Position numbers and translations under genes: made by a program. 30,565 nt of DNA from contig JBBQNQ010000031.1 in the NCBI GenBank assembly GCA_038330095.1, forward strand, positions 1 through 30,565. The letters run 5' to 3'. Positions 8,243 to 15,275 of this stretch are shown here, in pieces. This DNA comes from JBBPZA01 sp038330095. Its GTDB lineage: Bacteria; Actinomycetota; Thermoleophilia; Solirubrobacterales; Solirubrobacteraceae. Below the pieces are notes generated by a model. It was given only the letters and a program-made list of their open reading frames with translations. It made no database searches and was not told the origin of the DNA. Position 1 is the first letter of the stretch. Every line of letters begins with the position of its first letter.

Positions 8243-8956
8243 CTAAGGCACGCTCTCAGGCGCCTGGTCGGTGTAGCGCTTCTTGAAGTTCCGGATGGCG
8301 TCGAAGACCCTCGGGGTGAAGGTCTTGCAGCCCAGCATCTGGGTCCATGCGGTCGCAGCGACCGCGAAGGGCATGTTGCTCTGATTGCGGAACAGCAGCT
8401 GGTGATAGCCGCCGTCCTCGGCCACGAGGGTCTGGAGCTGTCCGTACTGGCTGCGCGTGACCCCGGGGCCGTACTGGATGTCGATCCGACCGTGCTCGAG
8501 CGAGTGGGTGGTCATGCCCACGCTGGGCTGCGCACCGAAGGGGTATACGCCGTCTCCCGCCGGGGTCGGGTCGTGGGTGCCCGAGGTCGGCGGGTTGGTC
8601 TTGTACTTCCAGTCCTTCGGGTTGGCGCTGTGGGTACGGCCCTCGCTGGGGAACGTCTTGACCGTGCACCCCGCCTGCTGCACCGAGGAGGCCAGCACGG
8701 TGTTGGCGGGCGGGGGGATGGCCCCGCCCTTCGTGGGGGCCGCGGGAGTGTCGGCGCTCGTCTTCTTGTCGCCCCCGCCGCCGTTCACGGCGGGGATGAT
8801 CACAGCGCCGACCAGCACGGCGACCGCGACGAGCGAGAGCAGCGCGCCACCGATCCACTGCAGGCGGCGCTTGCCGGCGTCGCGGCGCGCAATCTCGGCC
8901 TCGGCGGCCAGGCGCTCCTGCCGGCGACGCTCCTTTTCCTCCTGGCGGCTAGACAT
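8243..8956 (-). CDS. DUF3105 membrane-anchored protein
   Basis: The 237-residue protein has a charged N-terminal helix (1-30), one transmembrane segment (about 35-56), a Pro/Ala linker, and an extracytoplasmic DUF3105 domain. The domain is recognised by NPPTSGTHDP (121-130), GVYPFG (136-141) and HSLEHGRIDIQYGPG (151-165). Two cysteines (in AGCTV and LGCKTF) could form a disulphide outside the membrane. The biochemical role of the family is unknown. The conserved His residues and the divergent CsoR gene 77 bases away suggest a link to copper or another metal; this is inference. A TACCCT hexamer precedes the ATG by 9 bases. Confidence 0.8.
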   Translation of the reverse strand: MSSRQEEKERRRQERLAAEAEIARRDAGKRRLQWIGGALLSLVAVAVLVGAVIIPAVNGGGGDKKTSADTPAAPTKGGAIPPPANTVLASSVQQAGCTVKTFPSEGRTHSANPKDWKYKTNPPTSGTHDPTPAGDGVYPFGAQPSVGMTTHSLEHGRIDIQYGPGVTRSQYGQLQTLVAEDGGYHQLLFRNQSNMPFAVAATAWTQMLGCKTFTPRVFDAIRNFKKRYTDQAPESVP

Positions 8957-8965
8957 CGGCGGGGA

Positions 8966-8971
8966 AGGGTA
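8966..8971 (-). promoter_or_regulatory. probable -10 element of the DUF3105 gene
   Basis: TACCCT on the minus strand ends 9 bases before the ATG at 8956, leaving no room for a leader or Shine-Dalgarno site. No convincing -35 was found. Confidence 0.4.
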
Positions 8972-9007
8972 TCGGCCGACCCTCTCGAGGACCTAAGCGC
9001 CTTGCGC

Positions 9008-9025
9008 ACCCCCCGGGGGTACAGT
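9008..9025 (+). promoter_or_regulatory. CsoR-type operator overlapping a -10 element
   Basis: ACCCCCCGGGGGT (9008-9020) is a GC-box palindrome like the operators of CsoR/RcnR repressors, which have C and G runs flanked by A/T. Its last base is the first base of TACAGT (9020-9025), a good -10 hexamer 7 bases before the ATG at 9033. Bound repressor would cover the promoter of its own gene, so self-control is likely. The site lies in the gap shared with the divergent DUF3105 gene. Confidence 0.72.
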
Positions 9026-9032
9026 GGAGTTC

Positions 9033-9311
9033 ATGCGTGCGGACGACCAGGCGATCCAGAATCGGCTGCGGCGCATCGAGGGTCAGGTACGCGGCCTGCA
9101 GCGGATGGTCGAGGACGACGCTTACTGCATCGACATCCTCACCCAGGTCGCCGCCGTGCGCACCGCGTTGGAGCAGGTGGCCCTGCGGGTCCTCGACGGC
9201 CACGTGCGGGGGTGCGTCGCCGAGGCGGTCGGCGGCGATGACGGCGATGACGGCGAGGAGAAGCTCGACGAGCTGATGGCAGCGGTCGAGCGCTTCGTGA
9301 AGGTGCGCTGA
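9033..9311 (+). CDS. csoR: CsoR-family metal-sensing repressor (DUF156)
   Basis: The 92-residue all-helical protein carries the signature NRLRRIEGQVRGLQRMVEDD and the copper-ligand triad C32, H57 and C61 with the spacing of mycobacterial CsoR (Cys-x24-His-x3-Cys). Metal-free protein binds GC-rich palindromes and Cu(I) releases it. ATG 9033 is preferred over GTG 9024 because the -10 hexamer ends only 7 bases before it. The Asp/Gly/Glu-rich C-terminal stretch (DDGDDGEE) is unusual. No copper ATPase or chaperone is nearby, so its targets are probably itself, perhaps DUF3105, and genes elsewhere. Formaldehyde- or sulphide-sensing relatives (FrmR, CstR) lack this exact ligand set. Confidence 0.85.
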   Translation: MRADDQAIQNRLRRIEGQVRGLQRMVEDDAYCIDILTQVAAVRTALEQVALRVLDGHVRGCVAEAVGGDDGDDGEEKLDELMAAVERFVKVR

Positions 9312-9314
9312 GCC

Positions 9315-9346
9315 GGCGGCAGGCTCAGGCGCTCCCGCCTGCCGCC
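9315..9346. terminator. hairpin at the convergent end of csoR and the hydrolase gene
   Basis: GGCGGCAGGC (9315-9324) pairs perfectly with GCCTGCCGCC (9337-9346) over a 12-base loop, just after the csoR stop. The right arm lies inside the last codons of the minus-strand hydrolase. No T-run is present. It is a candidate two-way terminator. Confidence 0.55.
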
Positions 9347-10170
9347 CGTCGCCGCGTCCGCGTCGCACGCCGGGGGCGCCAGCACTCGTCCAGGAAGTCC
9401 GCCATCTCGCCCGTGAGGCGCTCCGGCGCAAGGCGCAGCTCCAGCAGCGAGTCGGCCTCAATGAGCCGGGAGTTGGGGAGCTCGTCGGCGAGCATCCCGG
9501 CATCGGAGAACGGGTGCACCGGATCGCGGTGGTGGCCGATGACCAGCGCGGGCGCCTCGAAGGTCCGACGTTCGTTGCGGTGGGGGGCCACGCGACCGAA
9601 GAAGATGCCCTGGATCACCGCGGCGCTGGGGCTTGGGTCCTGGCGCACGACGTCCAGCGCGATGTCGGGCCAGAACGGCACGCGACCGCTCGGGATCACC
9701 CGCGCTGCGCGCTGGACGAGCTTCATGACCGGCTCACCGAAGGTCAGCGACACCAGCAACGGGGTGAAGAAGAGCACGCAGGCGAGCAGCGCGTTGTCCA
9801 GCACGGGCATCTCGACGATCATCCCGCGAACACGATCGGGGGCCAGCGAAGCGACCTCGAGCGTCGTGTTCGCACCCAGGCTCGTTCCGCCGATCACGGC
9901 CTGCTCGATCTCTAGATGGTCGAGCAGCGCGACGACCTCCTCGCCGAAGAACGTCATCGAGTAGCGCCACATGTCCAGCGGACGGTCCGAGCGCCCGTGC
10001 CCGAGCAGGTCGAGGGTGATCACGCGGTTGCCGCGCTTGGCAAGGGCGCGCGCGAGCGGCAGGTGCATGCGCTGGGAGAGCAGCAGGCCGGGCAGCAGCA
10101 CGACCGGCCGCGGGCCCTCACCGTGGACGGTATAGGCGAGGCGGTGGCCTTCGTGGCGGAAGTAGGGCAT
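9325..10170 (-). CDS. alpha/beta hydrolase
   Basis: From ATG 10170 the protein has 281 residues; ATG 10191 is possible but would swallow a TACGAT hexamer 8 bases before 10170. The fold shows the oxyanion strand VVLLPGLL (23-30), LLGHGRSDRP (55-64) and the nucleophile elbow GGTSLGAN with S97. A late Asp is seen in HHRDPVHPFSD. The place where the catalytic His is expected reads IEADSLLELRLAPERL and has no His, so catalysis by the standard triad is doubtful. Substrate unknown. It converges on csoR and diverges from the SDR gene. Confidence 0.8.
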   Translation of the reverse strand: MPYFRHEGHRLAYTVHGEGPRPVVLLPGLLLSQRMHLPLARALAKRGNRVITLDLLGHGRSDRPLDMWRYSMTFFGEEVVALLDHLEIEQAVIGGTSLGANTTLEVASLAPDRVRGMIVEMPVLDNALLACVLFFTPLLVSLTFGEPVMKLVQRAARVIPSGRVPFWPDIALDVVRQDPSPSAAVIQGIFFGRVAPHRNERRTFEAPALVIGHHRDPVHPFSDAGMLADELPNSRLIEADSLLELRLAPERLTGEMADFLDECWRPRRATRTRRRAAGGSA

Positions 10171-10178
10171 CGACGGGC

Positions 10179-10184
10179 ATCGTA
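10179..10184 (-). promoter_or_regulatory. probable -10 element of the hydrolase gene
   Basis: TACGAT on the minus strand stands 8 bases before ATG 10170, the same spacing as at several other genes here. It supports that start over ATG 10191. Confidence 0.35.
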
Positions 10185-10250
10185 TTGGCATGCCGCGCCA
10201 GACCCCACGGGCTAGCCTTCCGTCTCGCCCCGAAACGAGGAGACGTCCCC

Positions 10251-11165
10251 ATGGCGAAGGAACCCCGCTCCCTCCACGGCAAGGTCGTGGCCATCACCGG
10301 CGCAGCGCGCGGGATCGGCCGCGCCACGGCCGGCGCTCTCGCACGCGAAGGCGCGAAGGTGTCGATCGGCGACCTGGACGAAGGGCTTGCCGGGCAGGCG
10401 GCGAGCGAGGTGGGCTCGGGTGCCGTGGCCTTCGGGCTCGACGTGACCGACAAGCAGTCCTTCGAGCGCTTCCTCGACCAGACGGAAGACGCGCTAGGTC
10501 CGCTCGACGTGCTCGTCAACAACGCCGGGATCATGCAGCTCTCGCACTTCGTGGAGGAGGACGACGCGACGGCGATCCGCCAGGTCGACATCAACCTGCA
10601 CGGTGTCATCTACGGGACCAAGCTCGCGCTGCGCCGGATGCAGCCGCGGGGCCGCGGCCACATCGTGAACATCGCCTCCAGCGCGGGGAAGTCCGGCGTC
10701 CCCGGTGCGGCGACATACTCGGCGACCAAGCACGCCGTGGTCGGGCTGAGCGAGTCGGTGCGCGGTGAGCTGCAGGTGCAGGACAGCGCGATCGAGGTGT
10801 CGTGCGTCATGCCCGTGCTCGTCGACACCGAGCTCACGTCCGGCCTGGGCAAGACCCGCGGGGTGAAGACCCAGACGCCCGACGACGTCGCCAACGCGAT
10901 CGTCGAGGCGCTGCAGTTCCCGGCCTTCGACGTGTTCGTCCCCAAGTCGGTGGGCACCATTCACAAGGTCACGTCGGTGCTCCCGCGAGGCGGTCGCGAG
11001 GCGATCGGGCGCGCGCTCAAGGCCGACCGCGTGCTCCTGGAGATCGACACGTCGCGCCGCCGCGGATACGAGCTGCGCGCCGCGAACTCCGAGCCGGCCC
11101 TGGATCGCTCGGACGAGCCGGCCCAGCTGCCCAGCGGCGGAGATGGAGCGGCCGGCGGCGCCTAG
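10251..11165 (+). CDS. short-chain dehydrogenase/reductase (classical SDR)
   Basis: The 304-residue enzyme has a full classical SDR core: the nucleotide motif TGAARGIG (16-23), D41 after strand 2 favouring NAD(H) over NADP(H), DVLVNNAG (86-93), the Ser of NIASSAG (140-146) and the catalytic YSATK (Y156, K160). The last 45-50 residues are an extra tail rich in Ala, Glu and Pro. A clear Shine-Dalgarno GAGGAGA (10237-10243) lies 7 bases before ATG 10251, so this gene, unlike several neighbours, has a leader. It probably oxidises or reduces an alcohol or ketone; substrate unknown. Its stop overlaps that of the convergent dehalogenase-like gene in one CTAG. Confidence 0.9.
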   Translation: MAKEPRSLHGKVVAITGAARGIGRATAGALAREGAKVSIGDLDEGLAGQAASEVGSGAVAFGLDVTDKQSFERFLDQTEDALGPLDVLVNNAGIMQLSHFVEEDDATAIRQVDINLHGVIYGTKLALRRMQPRGRGHIVNIASSAGKSGVPGAATYSATKHAVVGLSESVRGELQVQDSAIEVSCVMPVLVDTELTSGLGKTRGVKTQTPDDVANAIVEALQFPAFDVFVPKSVGTIHKVTSVLPRGGREAIGRALKADRVLLEIDTSRRRGYELRAANSEPALDRSDEPAQLPSGGDGAAGGA

Positions 11166-12046
11166 CGCTCGGACTTCAGCCAGTCGGCGATCCGCCGCCC
11201 GATCAGCTCGCCCTGGTCCTCCTGGAGGAAGTGGCTTGCCTCGGGGATGATCTCCGGCGGCTCTCGCCCGAGCGTCTCGGCCAGCCGCTCGCCGACCTTC
11301 ACCGGCAGGATGAAGTCCGACTCGGCCCACAGCATGAGCGCGGGGCGCTCGTCGTCGCGCATCGCATCGAGCACGCGCTGGCCGGCCGCGGCGCCGGGCA
11401 TGTCGGGCGAGGTGGGAAGCATCAGCGGGAAGGCGCGGGCCCCCGCCTTGGAGGCCGGGCTCGGATAGGGGGCGTCGTAGGCAGCGGCGACCTCGTCGCC
11501 GGGATCCACCTTGCACCCGCGGCGCACGAGCATCCCGACGGGCACGTCCTCGGTGCGCTTCACGAAGTCGCGGAATGCCAGCCACGCGTCGTTCATGCTC
11601 TGGTGGCCGGTGAAGAAGCCGGTGTCCATGATGACCATGCGGCTGATCCGATCCGGGTGCTCGACGGCGAGCCGCAGGCCGATCGGCCCGCCCCAGTCCT
11701 GCACGACGACGGTGGCGTCGCGGAGGTCGAGGTCCTCGAGCAGGGCGGCCATGAGCTCGGTGTGGCGGTCGTAGCTGTACCAGTCCAGGTCGACCGGCTT
11801 GTCCGAGCGCCCGAAGCCCGCGTAGTCGGGTGCCACGCAGCGAAAGCCGGCGTCGCGCAGCGGGGGAATCACCTTGCGGTACAGGAACGACCAGGTCGGC
11901 TCGCCGTGCATCATCAGCACCGGCGGGCCGTCGCCCTCGTCCAGGTGCGCGAGCCGCAGCCCGTCGACCTCGCGGTAGTGCGAGGCGAACGGGAAGTCGG
12001 GCAGCCCCTCGGTGGCCTCGTCGGGAGCTCGGACGGCCTCGGTCAT
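11162..12046 (-). CDS. haloalkane dehalogenase-like alpha/beta hydrolase
   Basis: The 294-residue protein has all marks of the haloalkane dehalogenase family: MMHGEPTWSFLYRK (45-58) with the oxyanion HGEP, the nucleophile elbow VVQDWGG (D117, with W118 as the first halide-binding Trp), a cap domain with W155 as a possible second halide ligand, D244 in AESDFILP as the acid and H272 in EASHFLQED as the base. These enzymes cut carbon-halogen bonds by an alkyl-enzyme ester. Close relatives can act on other substrates, so activity is a family inference. Convergent with the SDR gene. A TAGGGT hexamer ends 8 bases before the ATG. Confidence 0.85.
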   Translation of the reverse strand: MTEAVRAPDEATEGLPDFPFASHYREVDGLRLAHLDEGDGPPVLMMHGEPTWSFLYRKVIPPLRDAGFRCVAPDYAGFGRSDKPVDLDWYSYDRHTELMAALLEDLDLRDATVVVQDWGGPIGLRLAVEHPDRISRMVIMDTGFFTGHQSMNDAWLAFRDFVKRTEDVPVGMLVRRGCKVDPGDEVAAAYDAPYPSPASKAGARAFPLMLPTSPDMPGAAAGQRVLDAMRDDERPALMLWAESDFILPVKVGERLAETLGREPPEIIPEASHFLQEDQGELIGRRIADWLKSER

Positions 12047-12054
12047 CGCTGGGA

Positions 12055-12060
12055 ACCCTA
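12055..12060 (-). promoter_or_regulatory. probable -10 element of the dehalogenase-like gene
   Basis: TAGGGT on the minus strand ends 8 bases before ATG 12046, giving an almost leaderless message. Confidence 0.4.
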
Positions 12061-12078
12061 GTGGTCCTGTTGCGCATG

Positions 12079-12283
12079 CGAACGGCGGGCGACGAAGGGG
12101 GTGTAAGCGGGCGAGAGTGCAGTTGAGCCCCTATGACGGGCTCAACGTCAAAGTCGCGGCCCCGAGACCCCGCCGGAGGGAGCGAGACTGCACTTGAGCC
12201 CAATACTCGGCTCAACGTCAGCCGCGCGAGCCAACACCCCGCCCGGAGGACCCTCCCTCCTCCTTAACCCGACCGCCGTTGCC
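12079..12283. repeat. palindrome family copy B, 205-base intergenic element
   Basis: This fills most of the 258-base gap between the peptidoglycan hydrolase (ending 12305) and the dehalogenase gene (starting 12046), both on the minus strand. The left arm holds GCGAACGGCGGGC then ACGAAGGGGG (12079-12102). The right end (12250-12283), read on the other strand, is partly alike (CAACGGCGG, then a GGAGG run). Between them lie the tandem hairpins listed next. No coding signal was found in the gap. Confidence 0.55.
12111..12228. repeat. two tandem copies of a 48-base hairpin unit
   Basis: Copy 1 (12111-12159) and copy 2 (12182-12228) share GCGAGA, TGCA, TTGAGCCC and CTCAACGTCA in the same order, offset by 70-71 bases. 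Each forms a hairpin: GTTGAGCCC with GGGCTCAAC (12122-12146, 9 pairs, 7-base loop) and TTGAGCC with GGCTCAA (12194-12215, 7 pairs, 8-base loop). The stems are kept and the loops differ. They lie upstream of the dehalogenase promoter. Confidence 0.7.
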
Positions 12284-12304
12284 GTTTCGCGCGCGACCTA
12301 CGCC

Positions 12305-13879
12305 TCACCCCCCCGGCAGGCGCCTGAGCAGGCCCTCGAGCTTGCGCGCGTCGCTGGAGACCGTGATGTGGATCGCCGCCGGCTCGCGCACCCAGGCGAT
12401 CAGGTTGAGCGCCTCGAGGCGGTCGAGCATGAACTGGAAGGCCCGCGCCTCGCGCCCGTTGCCGTAGCTGCGCAGCACGTCGAAGGCGTAGCCCGTGGTG
12501 TGCAGCGAGTACGCGGAGGTCGCCTCGGGATTGCTCTGGAGCAACAGGTCCTGGTAGCGCTGGTCGCGCACGGAGCTCGTTATCCGCAGCGGCCGTGCCG
12601 CAGGATCGATCGCCTTGACCCCGGCCGCCAAGTACACGAGCAGCGATGCGGCTTCGGGGCGCAGCGCCCGGTAGAGCGAGGGCTTTTCCCCCAGCCGCTT
12701 GGCCTGCTGGCCCATCTGTCGGTCGATGAGGAACCCCAGCCGCCGTGTACCCGCCGGCGGCAGCCGGACGAGGTCGCCGTCATCGGTGGCCTGCTGGATC
12801 TCGTCGCCGTTGGCGAAGCGCTTGGTGGAGCCGGAGGGGTGCAGGACCTCCTCGGCCGAGCCCTTGTTGTCGTGCAGCTCCTGCAGGGATCGCAGGCGCG
12901 AGGGATCGGTCCGGTACAGGCGCATGATCTCGCGGGCGGCGAGGATGCGCCAGAAGTAGGTGATGGAGTCGTCGCTGAGGTTCGAGAGCGTCCGGTAGGC
13001 GTCGGCGTCGCGCAGCGGCGAGGAGTCGAAGAACAGCTTCGCGTAGCTGAGCTTCTCCCGCGAGACGAGCTCGCGAACCGGCGTGGTGCGATCGTCGGCG
13101 TAGTCCCGGATCGCCTCCTCCAGGTTTCCGAAGCCCATGTGGTAGGAGACGACGGCAAGGTCGTCCCGGCCGAAGACGCGCTTCGCGGAGGTGAGGTAGC
13201 GAACGGTCGCCGCGAGCGCCTTGCGAGGGTCAAAGCGCTCGTCGACCCGCTTGCGGCGGGCCCGCAGCCGGTCGGCCGCCGTCGTGCGCCCGCGCGCATC
13301 GAGCTTGTAGATCCGTCTGGTGAGGCTGCGGCTGCTCGCGAGATCGACACGCATTCCGAGCATGTCCCGCCCGGTGCTCGCCACGATCTGCGTGAGCCCG
13401 GATGCGTTCTGGAGATCGCCGCCGGCGATGACGTTCGGCCGCCCACTGGACTCCAGGAAGACGATCGACTCGAGCGTGTCGGCATCGATCCCCGAGCCGG
13501 CGGCGGTCCGGTCGATCAGGTTGCGCCAGCGCGCCGTCCGGGGCGCACCCGCGACGGCTCCGCCTTCGGTGACCGTGTAGAGCGGATGGGCGAAGCCGGC
13601 GGCCGCGCCGCGCTCGAGGTCAGCGGTATTGGCGGCGTCGAAGTCAAGCGGGTCGAAGACCTTCTCCGAGCGCCGGCCCTGCGAGCCCTTGGGCACACCG
13701 GGGGCGACCTGCTCGGGCGCCTCGACGACACCGGGCGGTAGCGACCGCTGCCGGTCGCCCGTGAGCAGCTGGACGACGACGAAGCCCGCGAACACCACCG
13801 CCACGGCGACGAGCACCCACGCGGCGGGGGACAGGGCGGGGACGCGCCGGCGCCCGCCCGGCTGTGGATCGAGGAGCAC
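12305..13879 (-). CDS. two-domain peptidoglycan hydrolase: lytic transglycosylase plus M15-like peptidase
   Basis: From GTG 13879 (TGAGG just upstream) the protein has 524 residues; the open frame continues upstream without coding character. It has one N-terminal membrane anchor (about 18-38) and a linker, then an SLT-type domain with the likely catalytic Glu143 in VFLESSGRPN, followed by ASGLTQI and SYHMGFGNLEEAI (245-257). The C-terminal domain resembles VanY/DUF5715 D,D-carboxypeptidases: SSVRDQRYQ (435-443), SLHTTGYAFDV (458-468, ligands H460 and D467) and REPAAIHITV (E499, H504). It should act outside the membrane, cutting both glycan strands and peptide stems. It appears to be a single-gene unit. 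Confidence 0.78.
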   Translation of the reverse strand: MLLDPQPGGRRRVPALSPAAWVLVAVAVVFAGFVVVQLLTGDRQRSLPPGVVEAPEQVAPGVPKGSQGRRSEKVFDPLDFDAANTADLERGAAAGFAHPLYTVTEGGAVAGAPRTARWRNLIDRTAAGSGIDADTLESIVFLESSGRPNVIAGGDLQNASGLTQIVASTGRDMLGMRVDLASSRSLTRRIYKLDARGRTTAADRLRARRKRVDERFDPRKALAATVRYLTSAKRVFGRDDLAVVSYHMGFGNLEEAIRDYADDRTTPVRELVSREKLSYAKLFFDSSPLRDADAYRTLSNLSDDSITYFWRILAAREIMRLYRTDPSRLRSLQELHDNKGSAEEVLHPSGSTKRFANGDEIQQATDDGDLVRLPPAGTRRLGFLIDRQMGQQAKRLGEKPSLYRALRPEAASLLVYLAAGVKAIDPAARPLRITSSVRDQRYQDLLLQSNPEATSAYSLHTTGYAFDVLRSYGNGREARAFQFMLDRLEALNLIAWVREPAAIHITVSSDARKLEGLLRRLPGG

Positions 13880-13938
13880 GACCTCAGGCTGACAGACCGG
13901 CGGGTCGGCGCGACCCGGGCGCCGCCAAGGCGGACCGG

Positions 13939-14859
13939 TCAGAGCGCCGTGCGGAACCCCTCGCGCCAGGATGGAGGGCTCGGCTGCCAAGCCAGCCCGC
14001 GTTTGGCCTTCGCGTTGGAGGCGCCCTGCGAGCGGGTCATGACCTGTACCGCGAACTCCCCCGCGACCAGCCTCGCAAGCCAGGTCGGAACGCGCCGGGG
14101 CGTGGGCGCCCCGAGGGCGCGCGCGTAAGCGGGGAGCCACTCGTGCACAGGCGCCGGGTCGTCGTCCACGACGTTGTAGATGCCGGGGTCAACGCCGGGC
14201 TCGATCGCGGCCAGCGTCGCCCGCGCGGCGTCCTCGACCTGGATGAAGGACCAGGTGCCGCTTCCGCCGCCGATGACCGGCAGCCGTCGCCGGCGCACCA
14301 TGTCGGCGGTGGGTCCCTCGGCGGCGTAGGCCGTCCCGGGGCCGTAGAAGTAGCCGTAGCGCAGAACGATGCCCTCGGCTGCGGTCACCTGCTGCTCGAG
14401 GCTTGCGACGGCCTTGACTGAACGCTGGAAGGGGCCGGGAGCGTCGTGGTACAGGTCGTCGTCCTCCGTCCACAGCCCGCCTCTCATCGGCCGGTAGGCG
14501 AAGGCGATGCTCTGAGCGATGATACGGGCGCCGTCCGCCGCCGCGACCAGATTGCGCGTGCCCTCGACCCGCAGGCGGTCGTTGCCCGCCATCTGCTGCT
14601 CGTAGCGCTTGGGGTTGATCGAGGGGGGAATGTCGGTGAGCTCGTCGACGATGACCTCCGGGCTCGCCTGAGCGACCGCCTCCCGGACGGCGCCGGCGTC
14701 GAGCGCGTCGGCCACCGCCGCCTGAGCGCCGCGCTCGCGCAGTGCCGCGGCTCGCTCGGGCGAGCGGGTCATGCCCGTGACCTCGTGCCCTGACTCGAGC
14801 AGGAGCGGGACCAGCGTGCGGCCGATGGCGCCGGTCGCGCCGGCGACGAAGACTCTCAT
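13939..14859 (-). CDS. NAD(P)-dependent epimerase/atypical extended SDR
   Basis: The 306-residue protein opens with MRVFVAGATGAIGRTL, a clean GxxGxxG nucleotide site, followed by VTGMTRSPERA, which fits NADP binding. The body has LRYGYFYGPGTAY and WSFIQVEDAARATL, typical of extended SDRs of the epimerase group. The usual catalytic YxxxK is not there: the equivalent stretch reads FQRSVKAVASLEQQV. It may act as an isomerase or reductase of an atypical kind; substrate unknown. It is the last gene of a three-gene minus-strand unit and overlaps the membrane-protein gene by 4 bases (ATGA). Confidence 0.82.
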   Translation of the reverse strand: MRVFVAGATGAIGRTLVPLLLESGHEVTGMTRSPERAAALRERGAQAAVADALDAGAVREAVAQASPEVIVDELTDIPPSINPKRYEQQMAGNDRLRVEGTRNLVAAADGARIIAQSIAFAYRPMRGGLWTEDDDLYHDAPGPFQRSVKAVASLEQQVTAAEGIVLRYGYFYGPGTAYAAEGPTADMVRRRRLPVIGGGSGTWSFIQVEDAARATLAAIEPGVDPGIYNVVDDDPAPVHEWLPAYARALGAPTPRRVPTWLARLVAGEFAVQVMTRSQGASNAKAKRGLAWQPSPPSWREGFRTAL

Positions 14860-15275
14860 CGGCGCTCCGCTTCGCGCCACAGCCACAGGAGCAGCAGCGC
14901 GGTCAGCGCGAGCGCGACCGCGTCCGCCGGCCCGAGCCACTTCGGATCGGCCTTCGAGACGTCGACGAGGTGGTTGACGAGGTGGAAGACGTACTGCAGG
15001 GCGACCACCGCGACCACCGGGGCCCGCCATGCCGGCCGGCGCACGGCCAGCGCAAGCCCGACACCGAAGGCCAGATAGAACGTGGAGACGTCGCGGATGT
15101 AGTGGTCGTTGCGCGCGCCGAAGGGGCCGACCTGGTCGAAGAAGGTCCCCGGCGCCACCACCATGAGCAGCCCGAGCAGGAGGTGGTAGGCGGCCAGCGC
15201 TCCGATGGGGATGCGGACGGTCCGCTCGCTGAGCGCCGGCCGCGGGGAAGGCCCCGCAGACGTGCGAGCGCTCAT
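14856..15275 (-). CDS. small four-helix membrane protein
   Basis: This 139-residue protein has four predicted membrane helices (about 21-41, 62-79, 85-105 and 117-134) with a conserved-looking IRDVSTFYLAFGVGLA before helix 2 and YVFHLVNHLVD in helix 3. His and Asp residues within the helices are unusual and may matter. It is not confidently assigned to a named family, though it resembles small DUF4345/DoxX-like membrane proteins. Start and stop each overlap a neighbour by 4 bases, so it is translated together with the CMD protein and the epimerase and likely works with them. Confidence 0.75.
   Translation of the reverse strand: MSARTSAGPSPRPALSERTVRIPIGALAAYHLLLGLLMVVAPGTFFDQVGPFGARNDHYIRDVSTFYLAFGVGLALAVRRPAWRAPVVAVVALQYVFHLVNHLVDVSKADPKWLGPADAVALALTALLLLWLWREAERR

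Noticed and set aside
12111..12228. CRISPR array
   Set aside because: Only two units occur, the copies are not identical, and no cas genes are near.
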